A DNA stretch of 64,000 bases from an uncultured Alphaproteobacteria bacterium. Lineage in GTDB: Bacteria; Pseudomonadota; Alphaproteobacteria; Micavibrionales; Micavibrionaceae. The notes under the pieces are model-generated. The model had not been told where the DNA came from, ran no database searches, and was given only the letters and a program-made list of their open reading frames with translations. The DNA is taken from contig CALHAW010000025.1 in assembly GCA_937934135.1 (NCBI GenBank), positions 1 through 64,000 on the forward strand, in the 5' to 3' direction. Below, in pieces: positions 25,940 to 34,311 of this stretch. The position numbers and the translations under genes are program-made. Position 1 is the first letter of the stretch; the number at the start of each line of letters is the position of its first letter.

Positions 25940-28900
25940 CTACAACCTATCTGCAATCCGGTCACGTAGATCAATCGCAAGGTCAAGATTATCTGTATTG
26001 GTGCTATGCGCTATTGCCAAGAGATTTTGGTCTTTGGCGGCAAAAATTACCGAAGACGCGGTATTCGTACTGCCATCAACACATACAATATCATAAGTAC
26101 GGCGGGCGGCGTTGGCACGCGGCGTTTCAGATGATGCAAAATCCCCCTGACAGCGTTTCTTCGCCGTACTAATATATTGCTGAACGAATTGATCAATCGA
26201 TCCCCCGCGTTGCGTAGGCACAATTTGCGCTGTTCCTGCAATATTACCCGCCTGCCAGCGATACTGCCCATTTGGCGCAGCGCTGATGGAGGAAGACTGC
26301 ACACCTGCCTGGCGTAGCAAATTGCGTAAATCAACAGGCTCTTTTCTAACCACCTGTATGGGCGCTGGACGGTCCTGCACAACGGGCGGTTGTACACGTA
26401 TTTGTGGTACAGCAACAGGAGCAGGCGTAAGCGCTTCGCGGATAACGGGTGCTGGTGGCGCGGCCATCGCCGTGCTTAATTTTTGTGGCGCAGGCATTCT
26501 GGGTGCAACTTTCGGTGTAACACTGGGCGAAGCATTGGGTGCCGTATTGGATATCACTCTGGGCGCAGGGGAAATTCCCGCTACATCAAGGCGCGCCAGT
26601 GATCCATCGTAACGATCTTGCGCACGCGCTCTTCCCATTGCTTCCAACTGTTTTTCTGCCGCCAATAGCTTAGATTCTAATTCTACCAAACGGCGACGCT
26701 GTTGCTTATCGGTCACGGCAGGATCAAACAGCATTTGTTCCAACTGGACTTTTTCTGCGCGGTGTCCCGTGCGTTGTTGTTCTAATAACATACCAAGGCG
26801 TCTGATTTCCCGCTCTGCTTCGTTATAACGGTGCGTTGCTTTTTCTAAATCCCAATCACCAGAGGAATTGTTGGTTTTTGATTTAGCGCCTATATTATTT
26901 TGTGCTTCGCGCATGGATTCTATTTCACGCGATAGCGTTAAATTATCCGCCTTGGCAAGTTCCAGCTGTTTTTCAAACATACGGATTTTATCAAAGGCAA
27001 CATTGCCCGCATCAACACGCGCCCCATCAATTTGGCTATTGGCTTTTTTGCGTTCTTGCGCCAAACGTTCATTATCGGCGCGTAAGTTGGCAATTTCCAT
27101 ACGCATTTTCTCCAGCTCTTTTTCTGCCTTCGGAGACAACGCATCGAAAGAATCCATTTTCTTTTCCTGCGCGCCTAATGATGAGACCAGCTTTTTATTT
27201 TCTGCGCGCAACATCGCAATCTCTGCCGTCATTTCAGGCGATACAAATGGTTTTACTTCTGATTTTTCTTTTATCTGTGCTTCCAATTTTGCAATTTGCG
27301 CGCGCAACGATTTTACTTCTGCAGGATCGGCCTTTGGCGCTTGTATAGCTGGTACGGGTTTAACCGGTACGGCAGTGGGCATGGATGTGACTGTTGGCGG
27401 CGCAATCGCTGTGCGTTCTGGTTTCTTTGTCTCCGCCCTTAACGCTTCATTTAAACGCTTATTTTCTTCTTTAATACGTACCAATTCGTCTTGCTGCTTT
27501 TTCTCAACTGTTTGGTTCCAAAGACGTGGTTTATTGCGTGGAATATTTTCAGGCGCATTACTGATAATAATTTGCTCCCGCTTTGAAACACGACGCGACG
27601 CATCAATGACGGGCGCTTTCGGTGCAACATCTGCTCCTTCTACATCTGCCAAAGACGCCACAACAGCTTTCTTACTTTTAATTACCTCAGGCTTAGGTAT
27701 GGCAGGCGTGACCACCTTTTTTTCAGAAATAGAAGGCGCTGTTTTAGATTCTATATCTGGCGCTACTACTTTCTTAATCTCCTCTTTCCTACCCACAATA
27801 ATAGGATCAGGCGTTACAATAGCTTCTGGCGTTATAATTGATTTTGGCTTTGCAATAGATTGAGGTTGGAACGCTATAATAGGTTGCGATGGCGCAGGCG
27901 ACTTTGACTCAATAACATTACTTTTCACAATTTCAGGCTTCGGTACAGCCGCCGCTACACTCTTTGAGGGGGCGGGCCTTGAGGGGATAGGAAAATCTAA
28001 TGATGGCGTGCTTAAAGATGATGCGCTTAAGGATGGAACACTTGCAGAAGGAAGCGTCGGACGCTCCCTTAAACTAGATGGCAAAACAACACCATTTGTG
28101 CTGACTTTGGATGCGGGTTCAATCTTTGAAACAGCATTGCGCGATGTCACATTAGACAATGTATTTTGCGCCACTTTTTGTGGCGGTAACGGTGTATTAT
28201 CAATCGCATTTTTTACGGCAACTGCTTTTTGCGGCGCACTCACAACTTTAGGCACAGTGGTGGCAGCACGCTCAATAATCGGCGCGGGCGCCGCAATCGT
28301 GCGCTCTACCATCACAGGGGGCGGCGTTTCAATCGCTGTTACTGTTTTTTGTAGGTTGGCATCTTTGATGGGGGCGGACATAAAGGCCGGTGGCTTAATA
28401 TCAGAAGCCACATCTGCCATGGCGCGCTCTACCTTTACGGGTTTTTCAATCTTAGATTGGATTACATTCTTAGCCGCGCTCTGCGCTTGAGGGGCAGTCA
28501 CAGGGCTGGAGTCAATTTTTTGTGGCGTAATAGGCACAGTTATTTTTGGTGCATCCGCAACCTTCATAGGCGCTCCGTCATTCAAATTCGCCATACACTG
28601 ATTAAGCTGTGCTTCGCCTTCGTGATAATCCGTTAAATTAAACAGATAATTTTGCCCATCAATTTGCGCTTTTAATTCTTTCGATTCATTAATGGATTTA
28701 AAAAAGCCATCATCAAAACCAAGCCGCACCACCAGCGCCCGTTGTGATGCAGGGCGTAATTGATAGGCACGCACCTGCCCTGGACCGGGTTGTAATGCAA
28801 CTTTATATGACTTACCCGTATCTAAACCTGCATTTTCAAAATCAATCGCCAGCGAATATTCTTTTTTCGCACTTTTGCCCAATGTCAAAACCAAACCCTG

Positions 28901-29089
28901 ATCATAAGCACGTGATAACGCACAATAGCTTTGCGCGCCCCGCCCTATTTGATTAATACCCCACGCATTAACGGGGTTTAAGGCATTAACACCAGGCTGC
29001 GCAACTGCAGGAGCAACCCCATAACTGCCGATAAGAATACCTGCAATGAGGAAGGAAGAAAGGGCTGTCGTAGAAATAATACGTTTCAT
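25940..29089 (-). CDS. Exported Pro-rich/coiled-coil protein paired with the TcpQ-domain protein
   Basis: 1049 residues from the ATG one base after the upstream stop; the ORF-track start is a TTG three codons earlier. Signal peptide MKRIISTTALSSFLIAGILIGSY with cleavage near AVAQ. An N-terminal domain (about 50-170, ORF-track numbering) is bounded by C59 and C168. A low-complexity Pro/Ala/Lys/Val region follows to about 530, then a long coiled coil (about 540-850: VKSLRAQIAKLEAQIKEK, EKELEKMRMEIANLRADNER), then a C-terminal domain with CQGDF and DIVCVDG. No known family. The N-domain resembles that of the upstream protein (same Cys spacing of 109 residues). Probably periplasmic or outer-membrane-linked. 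Confidence 0.8.
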   Translation of the reverse strand: MKRIISTTALSSFLIAGILIGSYGVAPAVAQPGVNALNPVNAWGINQIGRGAQSYCALSRAYDQGLVLTLGKSAKKEYSLAIDFENAGLDTGKSYKVALQPGPGQVRAYQLRPASQRALVVRLGFDDGFFKSINESKELKAQIDGQNYLFNLTDYHEGEAQLNQCMANLNDGAPMKVADAPKITVPITPQKIDSSPVTAPQAQSAAKNVIQSKIEKPVKVERAMADVASDIKPPAFMSAPIKDANLQKTVTAIETPPPVMVERTIAAPAPIIERAATTVPKVVSAPQKAVAVKNAIDNTPLPPQKVAQNTLSNVTSRNAVSKIEPASKVSTNGVVLPSSLRERPTLPSASVPSLSASSLSTPSLDFPIPSRPAPSKSVAAAVPKPEIVKSNVIESKSPAPSQPIIAFQPQSIAKPKSIITPEAIVTPDPIIVGRKEEIKKVVAPDIESKTAPSISEKKVVTPAIPKPEVIKSKKAVVASLADVEGADVAPKAPVIDASRRVSKREQIIISNAPENIPRNKPRLWNQTVEKKQQDELVRIKEENKRLNEALRAETKKPERTAIAPPTVTSMPTAVPVKPVPAIQAPKADPAEVKSLRAQIAKLEAQIKEKSEVKPFVSPEMTAEIAMLRAENKKLVSSLGAQEKKMDSFDALSPKAEKELEKMRMEIANLRADNERLAQERKKANSQIDGARVDAGNVAFDKIRMFEKQLELAKADNLTLSREIESMREAQNNIGAKSKTNNSSGDWDLEKATHRYNEAEREIRRLGMLLEQQRTGHRAEKVQLEQMLFDPAVTDKQQRRRLVELESKLLAAEKQLEAMGRARAQDRYDGSLARLDVAGISPAPRVISNTAPNASPSVTPKVAPRMPAPQKLSTAMAAPPAPVIREALTPAPVAVPQIRVQPPVVQDRPAPIQVVRKEPVDLRNLLRQAGVQSSSISAAPNGQYRWQAGNIAGTAQIVPTQRGGSIDQFVQQYISTAKKRCQGDFASSETPRANAARRTYDIVCVDGSTNTASSVIFAAKDQNLLAIAHSTNTDNLDLAIDLRDRIADRL

Positions 29090-29090
29090 G

Positions 29091-30713
29091 TTATTCAACA
29101 GTCAAAAGCTTATTACCTGAGGATGGATCGACGTTAAATGCCGCCGCTGGGCGTATTGTATCATCCGCATACTGATTGAGCAATTCTTGTAACGCTTGCG
29201 TGTAATCGCCATTATTTTGGACAGGCTCTTTCACTTTAAACTCACGCCCTGCTTTCCACAAAAACGCTGTACCATCTTTTACAGACCAACTTTGCAAAGT
29301 TTCCCGAAGACTCGCCCCGCGCGCGGCAATCCATTTTGACCCTCCCAGACCCCCTTCCCACGCCGCACCTGATGCGTGCGATATAGAATGTGTTGCCTGT
29401 GTTGGTTGTCTCATATCTGCGGCCAATCCCATGGCGGTTGCATTTTGCGCCATTAAGGTCTGCACCGCTTGTTCAAACGATCCTATCACATTGACGTTAC
29501 TAGCTACGCTTCCATTATTTGACGCTTCCCATTGTAAATCAACATCTGCGCGTGAAGCCCAGCGCTCTAAGACTGCGCGCATATCCTCACCCGCTTGTGC
29601 GCTCCAGCTCTCTGGCGTGGCGCGTAACGGCGTGGGCGCTTTGTTGGCCGTCATTTGGCCAATCGGCATGTTTGATGGTGTTGGGATTGTAATATCTTGC
29701 GCTGCCGCCGCTCTGGTGCTGGGGCTTGCCACACGGATACGCGGCGCCGATTGATCATCTTCGATCGCGCGGCTCACCCGCGCGCCCCTTAATCCAACAG
29801 GGGACGGTAAAGGCTGGTTTACCTCCGGAATATCCAGCTTTCTTAGGCGTGTTGGCGCTTGTGGCGTTGCTTGTGGAACAGATTGTACAATTTCTGGGTC
29901 GTGGACACGCGGTATCCGCACTTCTGGTGTTTGAACGAGGGGTAACACATGCCCTGCATCTCCGCCAATACGTGGCTCGCGCATTGATTTTGTCGTTTCT
30001 GACGCGGCAACACGCGGACTATTATCAACTGACGTACCACCACCTATCACAGGGCGCGATAAACGTGGACGGGATAAATTCGTATCAGAATATACTTCTG
30101 GTGCAGCTTGCGATGATTGAATACGGTTACGTGCCATACTGTCTGGTAAGCTAGATTTTGGTATAACCGCAGTACGCAAACCCGTTGTTCCCGTAAAACA
30201 CGCATCAAGGCGCGCCGCGCCTTCACTGATATTACCCAGATTAAACGCCATACTGTTTCCTTCAACCTCAAGCCGTAGGACGCGGGTTTTCAGAAGTTGC
30301 GGGTAAATATTCCCCAGCGTTTCTAAATTAAATAATAACACACTGTCGGAAAAGGCCGTCGCCTGGACATCGCGTGATACCGCCGCATCAAAATGGACGC
30401 GAGCGTTATATTCTTGTCCTGTGATGAAAATCGGTTGGCGGAAATCCGCCGCCATAGACAATATACGCTTTCCCCCACCTGCAAAACGCAGGATAAAACC
30501 GTTATCGTATGTTGCCTTCATCACGCAAGGGAGCTTCAACGCTTCTAACCCGCGTAACGTTCCCATGTTTGTTGGTTTAATCTCCCACTCTGACGCAGGC
30601 ATAAACTGTGGAATGCCCGCCCGCGTGCTTTGCGCATAAGAAGCTGTAATCGTTGAAGAAAACAACAAAGCGGTCAGACAAACATTTAAGCAAAGAAAAA
30701 CAGCTATTCTCAC
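29091..30713 (-). CDS. Exported protein with two TcpQ-like C-terminal repeats
   Basis: 540 residues from a GTG start with GGGAG 8 bases upstream. Signal peptide MRIAVFLCLNVCLTALLFSS with cleavage near TASYAQ. The N-terminal domain (about 58-175) is bounded by C63 and C172. Then comes a Pro/Arg/Val-rich region. Two repeats at about 369-425 (SWSAQAGEDMRAVLERWASR) and 460-515 (KWIAARGASLRETLQSWSVK) resemble TcpQ/PilL-N domains of type IV pilus and type III secretion-linked proteins. It is immediately followed by the coiled-coil gene. Location is probably periplasmic; function is unknown. Confidence 0.8.
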   Translation of the reverse strand: MRIAVFLCLNVCLTALLFSSTITASYAQSTRAGIPQFMPASEWEIKPTNMGTLRGLEALKLPCVMKATYDNGFILRFAGGGKRILSMAADFRQPIFITGQEYNARVHFDAAVSRDVQATAFSDSVLLFNLETLGNIYPQLLKTRVLRLEVEGNSMAFNLGNISEGAARLDACFTGTTGLRTAVIPKSSLPDSMARNRIQSSQAAPEVYSDTNLSRPRLSRPVIGGGTSVDNSPRVAASETTKSMREPRIGGDAGHVLPLVQTPEVRIPRVHDPEIVQSVPQATPQAPTRLRKLDIPEVNQPLPSPVGLRGARVSRAIEDDQSAPRIRVASPSTRAAAAQDITIPTPSNMPIGQMTANKAPTPLRATPESWSAQAGEDMRAVLERWASRADVDLQWEASNNGSVASNVNVIGSFEQAVQTLMAQNATAMGLAADMRQPTQATHSISHASGAAWEGGLGGSKWIAARGASLRETLQSWSVKDGTAFLWKAGREFKVKEPVQNNGDYTQALQELLNQYADDTIRPAAAFNVDPSSGNKLLTVE

Positions 30714-30749
30714 GGATTAAGCTCCCAATAAATCGAAATCAAGTTTGAC

Positions 30750-30774
30750 CATAAAGCCCCTATTTAAGCGGGGC
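30750..30774 (-). terminator. Possible prfB terminator
   Basis: On the minus strand CCCCGCTTAAATAGGGG forms a short GC stem (GCCCC/GGGGC, 30756-30774) with a 9-base loop, followed by TTTAT. It stands between prfB and the TcpQ-domain gene. The stem is only 5 bp, so it is weak. Confidence 0.4.
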
Positions 30775-30819
30775 AAGTCCCTTTCGAAAGCTTTCCCGTT
30801 ATAATTTAGCTTTATGATT

Positions 30820-31933
30820 TTAACTTTCCTGGCTATCCTCCAAACGATGCGCTAGTGCCGCCTCTAGGAACGGATCTAGCTTTCCATCAAGAACGCCTTG
30901 GCTATCCGTTGTTTCGCAGGCGGTGCGTTGATCTTTTACCATTTGATACGGATGTAACACATAAGAGCGGATTGCATGCCCCCATCCAATATCACTCTTT
31001 TCGCTATGCGCGTCTGATGCGGCATCTTCGCGGCGTTGAATTTCGGCTTCATACAGGCGGGCTTTTAACATGCTCATCGCCGTATCTTTATTTTTATGCT
31101 GTGATCGCTCGTTCTGACAGGCCACCACAATGCCCGATGGTTCATGCGTAATACGAACGGCTGAATCCGTTGTATTAACGTGTTGACCGCCACTTCCGCT
31201 TGAACGATACGTATCGATACGTAAATCTTTCTCTTCAATTTCAATGTCGATACTGTCATCAATCACAGGAGAGACAGAAACAGAGGCAAAACTGGTATGA
31301 CGGCGTGCATTTGAATCATAGGGGGATATCCGTACGAGCCGATGCACCCCTGTTTCGGTTTTAATCCACCCATAAGCCATATCACCAGAAATTTGGATCG
31401 TCGCGGACTTAATTCCCGCCTCTTCCCCATCACTGCGGTCTAAAACGGTAGCCTTAAAACCGCGTTTCTCCGCCCAGCGCAAATACATCCGCAAGATCAT
31501 TTCCGCCCAATCTTGAGCTTCTGTGCCGCCTGCACCAGAATTAACCTCGAGGAACGCATCATTACCATCCGCCTCACCCGACAGCATGCTTTCCAGTTGG
31601 CGCTTATCAAGGTCGATTTTAATGGCTTGAAGGGCGGTTTCAGATTCAGCGACGATACTGTCATCGCCCTCTGCCTCCCCCATTTCGATCATCTCACTAT
31701 GATCACTAATATCAGTTTCTATTTGTCGAACGGCGCCAATCTGATCTTCGAGGCGGTTACGCTCACGCATGATGGCTTGCGCCTTTTCGGAATCATTCCA
31801 AAGATCAGGATCTTCCACCAGCGCATTCAGCTCATCCAGCCGCTTAACCGCCACATCCCAGTCAAAGATGCCTCCTCAGCAACGCTAAGGCGCTCCTAAT
31901 ATCATCAATAAGGGACTGTGTTTCTGCTTTCAT
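30820..31933 (-). CDS. prfB: Peptide chain release factor 2, with programmed +1 frameshift
   Basis: Recognises UGA and UAA stops and triggers peptidyl-tRNA hydrolysis. The first 23 codons run from ATG at 31933 to CTT (MKAETQSLIDDIRSALALLRRHL), meet an in-frame TGA at 31864, and translation then continues in the +1 frame as DWDVAVKRLDEL; the full product is about 370 residues. The ORF-track start (31854) omits the N-terminus. The catalytic GGQ is in SSGSGGQHVNTTDSAVR. The stop-recognition tripeptide region reads ISPYDSNARRHTS, i.e. SPY rather than the textbook SPF. Between the orphan gene at 32.4 kb and the envelope cluster. Confidence 0.95.
31861..31876 (-). other. prfB programmed +1 frameshift site
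   Basis: On the minus strand AGGAGG (31876-31871), CAT, CTT, TGA, C. A Shine-Dalgarno-like AGGAGG three bases before CTT and the TGAC stop context are the known autoregulatory signal. When RF2 is low, the ribosome slips +1 at CTT past the T of TGA. Confidence 0.95.
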
Positions 31934-31982
31934 GAGAACTCTTTACCAGCATTCACATCAGATGAAAATAGAGATGTGAAAC

Positions 31983-32405
31983 TTACCCAAACTTTAAAGT
32001 ATGTCCTTTAAGCACAGGATAAACTGGTACATCATTCAAAACTTGCTCATGCCGCGATACAGGCAATTCTATTTGCGATATTTCGGAATTATCGTTGGTA
32101 TTTTCAGATGCTAAACTAAACGCTAATAAAGCTCCCCCAGCTAATCCCGAAAAATACCCTAATATTGCTGATTTCGGATTATCAGATGAACGTTCAGCCA
32201 AAGGAGAAGGATTTTGAAAACTAAATACAGCCTCACGCGCCATTGCATAAAACGCAAAAGCACTTACAGGAAGCAACGCTAAAGTAGGACTATTAAATAC
32301 AGTGCCTAAGGCACCTCCAGAAGCGCCCAGAGCAAAACCAGCAACAGACACCTTAGAGTCCATTCGTTGCATTCTGTTCTTTAAATTTTCTGTTAATTCA
32401 CTCAT
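31983..32405 (-). CDS. Hypothetical Gly-rich membrane protein (orphan)
   Basis: 140 residues, family not recognised. Hydrophobic segments at about 19-36 (VSVAGFALGASGGALGTVF), 41-53 (LALLPVSAFAFYA) and 80-100 (ILGYFSGLAGGALLAFSLAS), so two to three membrane helices are likely. The last 40 residues are polar. It has AAGGAAAAGG before the ATG and a TTGACATAAT element 56 bases upstream. It is monocistronic, between the DJ-1-like gene and prfB. Confidence 0.6.
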   Translation of the reverse strand: MSELTENLKNRMQRMDSKVSVAGFALGASGGALGTVFNSPTLALLPVSAFAFYAMAREAVFSFQNPSPLAERSSDNPKSAILGYFSGLAGGALLAFSLASENTNDNSEISQIELPVSRHEQVLNDVPVYPVLKGHTLKFG

Positions 32406-32436
32406 ATCAAATACCTTTTCCTTGATTAGAGCATTA

Positions 32437-32466
32437 AAACTAGCAGAACGCCTTAAATTATGTCAA
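32437..32466 (-). promoter_or_regulatory. TTGACATAAT promoter of the 31983-32405 gene
   Basis: On the minus strand TTGACA (32466-32461) with a weak -10 TAGTTT (32442-32437) after an 18-base spacer. It shares the ATTGACATAAT block with other sites. Confidence 0.4.
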
Positions 32467-32489
32467 TAATAAAATGCGCAATACAAAAA

Positions 32490-33011
32490 CTATGCGGCTT
32501 CTTTCATATCAACCATTGAGGTTCCCATTATTTTTTGCATGGCCATCATGTATTCCGCAAGCATTTCTGCATTATTACATGCACCACTCAACACCATCTT
32601 ATCAAGGCAAACGGCTTCGGCGTCTGATACTTTGCACTCCACTGGCATTTCCATGTCACGCATTAAGTATGCTGCATCGGCCATTAAACAAACAGGCTTT
32701 ACGGAACTCATGACACTGCTGATAAAACGGCGCGTATGCGCGGTTTGTTTTAATTTATCAAGGCTGCGTTCACCACCAACCACAACCACCGCATCATAAT
32801 CCACACCCAACGCAGTATTAATTGGCGCATCTACCATGTAATTATGCCCCCATCCAGCGTCATTCCACCCATTTACAAGCCCTTGGTTAGAGCTAACGAG
32901 CGACATTTGAGCGCCCATTAATTGGATTTGTTTTTGGAGAGCGAGAAATTGCGCTTCGTCAAAGCCATTTGACGCGAGTACAGCGATTTTATAATCGTTA
33001 AATGATTGCAT
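32490..33011 (-). CDS. DJ-1/PfpI family protein
   Basis: 173 residues, class I glutamine amidotransferase-like fold. Visible are IAVLASNGFDEAQFLALQKQIQ, VVVVGGERSLDKL and the nucleophile-elbow VKPVCLMADAAYLM with C108; the upstream acidic residue is E19. Members include glyoxalase, chaperone and peptidase activities, so the exact activity is open. A Met-rich C-terminal tail (MLAEYMMAMQKIMGTSMVDMKEAA) is unusual. It is divergent from the OmpA gene and about 80 bases from the orphan gene. Confidence 0.85.
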   Translation of the reverse strand: MQSFNDYKIAVLASNGFDEAQFLALQKQIQLMGAQMSLVSSNQGLVNGWNDAGWGHNYMVDAPINTALGVDYDAVVVVGGERSLDKLKQTAHTRRFISSVMSSVKPVCLMADAAYLMRDMEMPVECKVSDAEAVCLDKMVLSGACNNAEMLAEYMMAMQKIMGTSMVDMKEAA

Positions 33012-33180
33012 AGGTACACCTTCTATTGTTTTGGCTATTATTTTTTGAAATTTGAGCGGAAAATGCCGAATCCGCGGGTCAGAGTCAACCTTTTCCTGTC
33101 ATAATCATTAACAGCATAAGAAAAGCACCCGCCCTATCACCGACAAAGCCCTGAAAAATAACGCAGAAAGTGAATAGTTC

Positions 33181-33208
33181 TTTACAATAATCTGATCTGC
33201 TTTATAAA
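33181..33208 (+). promoter_or_regulatory. Promoter of the OmpA-family lipoprotein gene
   Basis: TTTACA (33181-33186), 16-base spacer, TATAAA (33203-33208), 69 bases before the ATG. AAGGAG stands 11 bases before the start codon. Confidence 0.6.
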
Positions 33209-33277
33209 TATAGACTGAATCGCGCCATCAAAAAGCGTGTCCAAAAGAATTCGCTATATTTTAAGGAGCTTTTTTAA

Positions 33278-34189
33278 ATGAAAAATACAATCTTACGTCC
33301 ACTTATGCTGACGGCCATTATTGCCCTTGTTGCTGCTTGTTCACCAAAGAAATTTGATGAAGTAAAAGCCTTAAACGATGCAAGCGGTTCAGGTAACGCC
33401 TTTACACAGGCTCTCACAACAGAATACAGATCATTCGTAAACAGCGAACTAGATTCATATGAAGATCACGCAGATGCGCTTCATTTTTCTAGAAAAGGAT
33501 TGGCCGCCGCCCGTGGTGACATGGTTATGGCCGAAGCCGTCAGTGATTGGAATCTTCACGCAGGTCATGCAGAAGAATTAATTGTTGCCCGCGCCCGCAT
33601 GGTTGACGTGTTTGCCCGTGGCGCGCGTGAAACACAACCACAGCTTTCTGCCGTAACCCAAGCAAGATTTGATTGCTGGATTGAAGAGCAAGAAGAGAAT
33701 TTCCAAGACAATAACATCGGCGTCTGTAAATCACAGTTCTTTGATGCGTTGGCACAATTAGAAGCGTCTATCCCTGCCGCCGCACCAGCGCCTGAGCCTG
33801 TTGCAATCGTCGATAATGGTGATCTTGGCATTGACCCATCACAACCAATGGCCGTTGAAAATGCCAAATACATCGTGTTCTTTGACTTTGACCAAAGCTC
33901 ATTAAATGCTGGTGCAAACAGCATTCTTGATGCCGCAGCGGAAGAAGCAAAATCGCGCAACTTGAACTCAATCTCCGTTGTTGGACATACTGATACATCA
34001 GGATCACGGTCTTACAACCAGACACTTTCAATGAAACGTGCTGAAGCAGTACGTTCAGGTCTGGCACAACGCGGCGTTAACGCCAGCATCATTCAAACAC
34101 AAAACCGTGGTGAGAGTGAGTTGCTCGTTGATACAGCCGACGGTGTTCGTGAGCCAGCAAATAGACGCGGTGAAATTACGTTTCAGTAA
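33278..34189 (+). CDS. OmpA-family lipoprotein (Pal-like)
   Basis: 303 residues. Signal peptide ILRPLMLTAIIALVAAC with a lipobox ending at C21. A 150-residue helical part (about 25-165) is of unrecognised type, followed by an OmpA-C peptidoglycan-binding domain from about 195: YIVFFDFDQSSLNAGANSIL, VVGHTDTSGSRSYNQTLSMKRAEAVRSGL and REPANRRGEI. It is probably an outer-membrane lipoprotein bound to peptidoglycan. It ends in a strong terminator, so the gene is monocistronic. The standard tol-pal genes are not adjacent, so the name pal is not given. Confidence 0.9.
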   Translation: MKNTILRPLMLTAIIALVAACSPKKFDEVKALNDASGSGNAFTQALTTEYRSFVNSELDSYEDHADALHFSRKGLAAARGDMVMAEAVSDWNLHAGHAEELIVARARMVDVFARGARETQPQLSAVTQARFDCWIEEQEENFQDNNIGVCKSQFFDALAQLEASIPAAAPAPEPVAIVDNGDLGIDPSQPMAVENAKYIVFFDFDQSSLNAGANSILDAAAEEAKSRNLNSISVVGHTDTSGSRSYNQTLSMKRAEAVRSGLAQRGVNASIIQTQNRGESELLVDTADGVREPANRRGEITFQ

Positions 34190-34210
34190 TTTTTAACGAA
34201 TAGAATAAAT

Positions 34211-34242
34211 AAAAAGGCGGGATGTTATTTCCGCCTTTTTTT
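34211..34242 (+). terminator. Rho-independent terminator after the OmpA lipoprotein gene
   Basis: AAAAAGGCGG, 10-base loop, CCGCCTTTTT then TT: a 10-bp stem with T tail, 21 bases after the stop codon. Confidence 0.95.
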
Positions 34243-34311
34243 ATGCGCAAAAACATATAACCCATCACATCACCGTTGCACCACGCGCCAACGCACTCTA
34301 AACTCTTATCC

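Noticed and set aside
26868-27863. 331-codon plus-strand ORF opposite the coiled-coil gene
   Set aside because: It is a Ser/Ala/Phe-rich antisense shadow of the low-complexity coiled-coil coding region, without ribosome site or domain.
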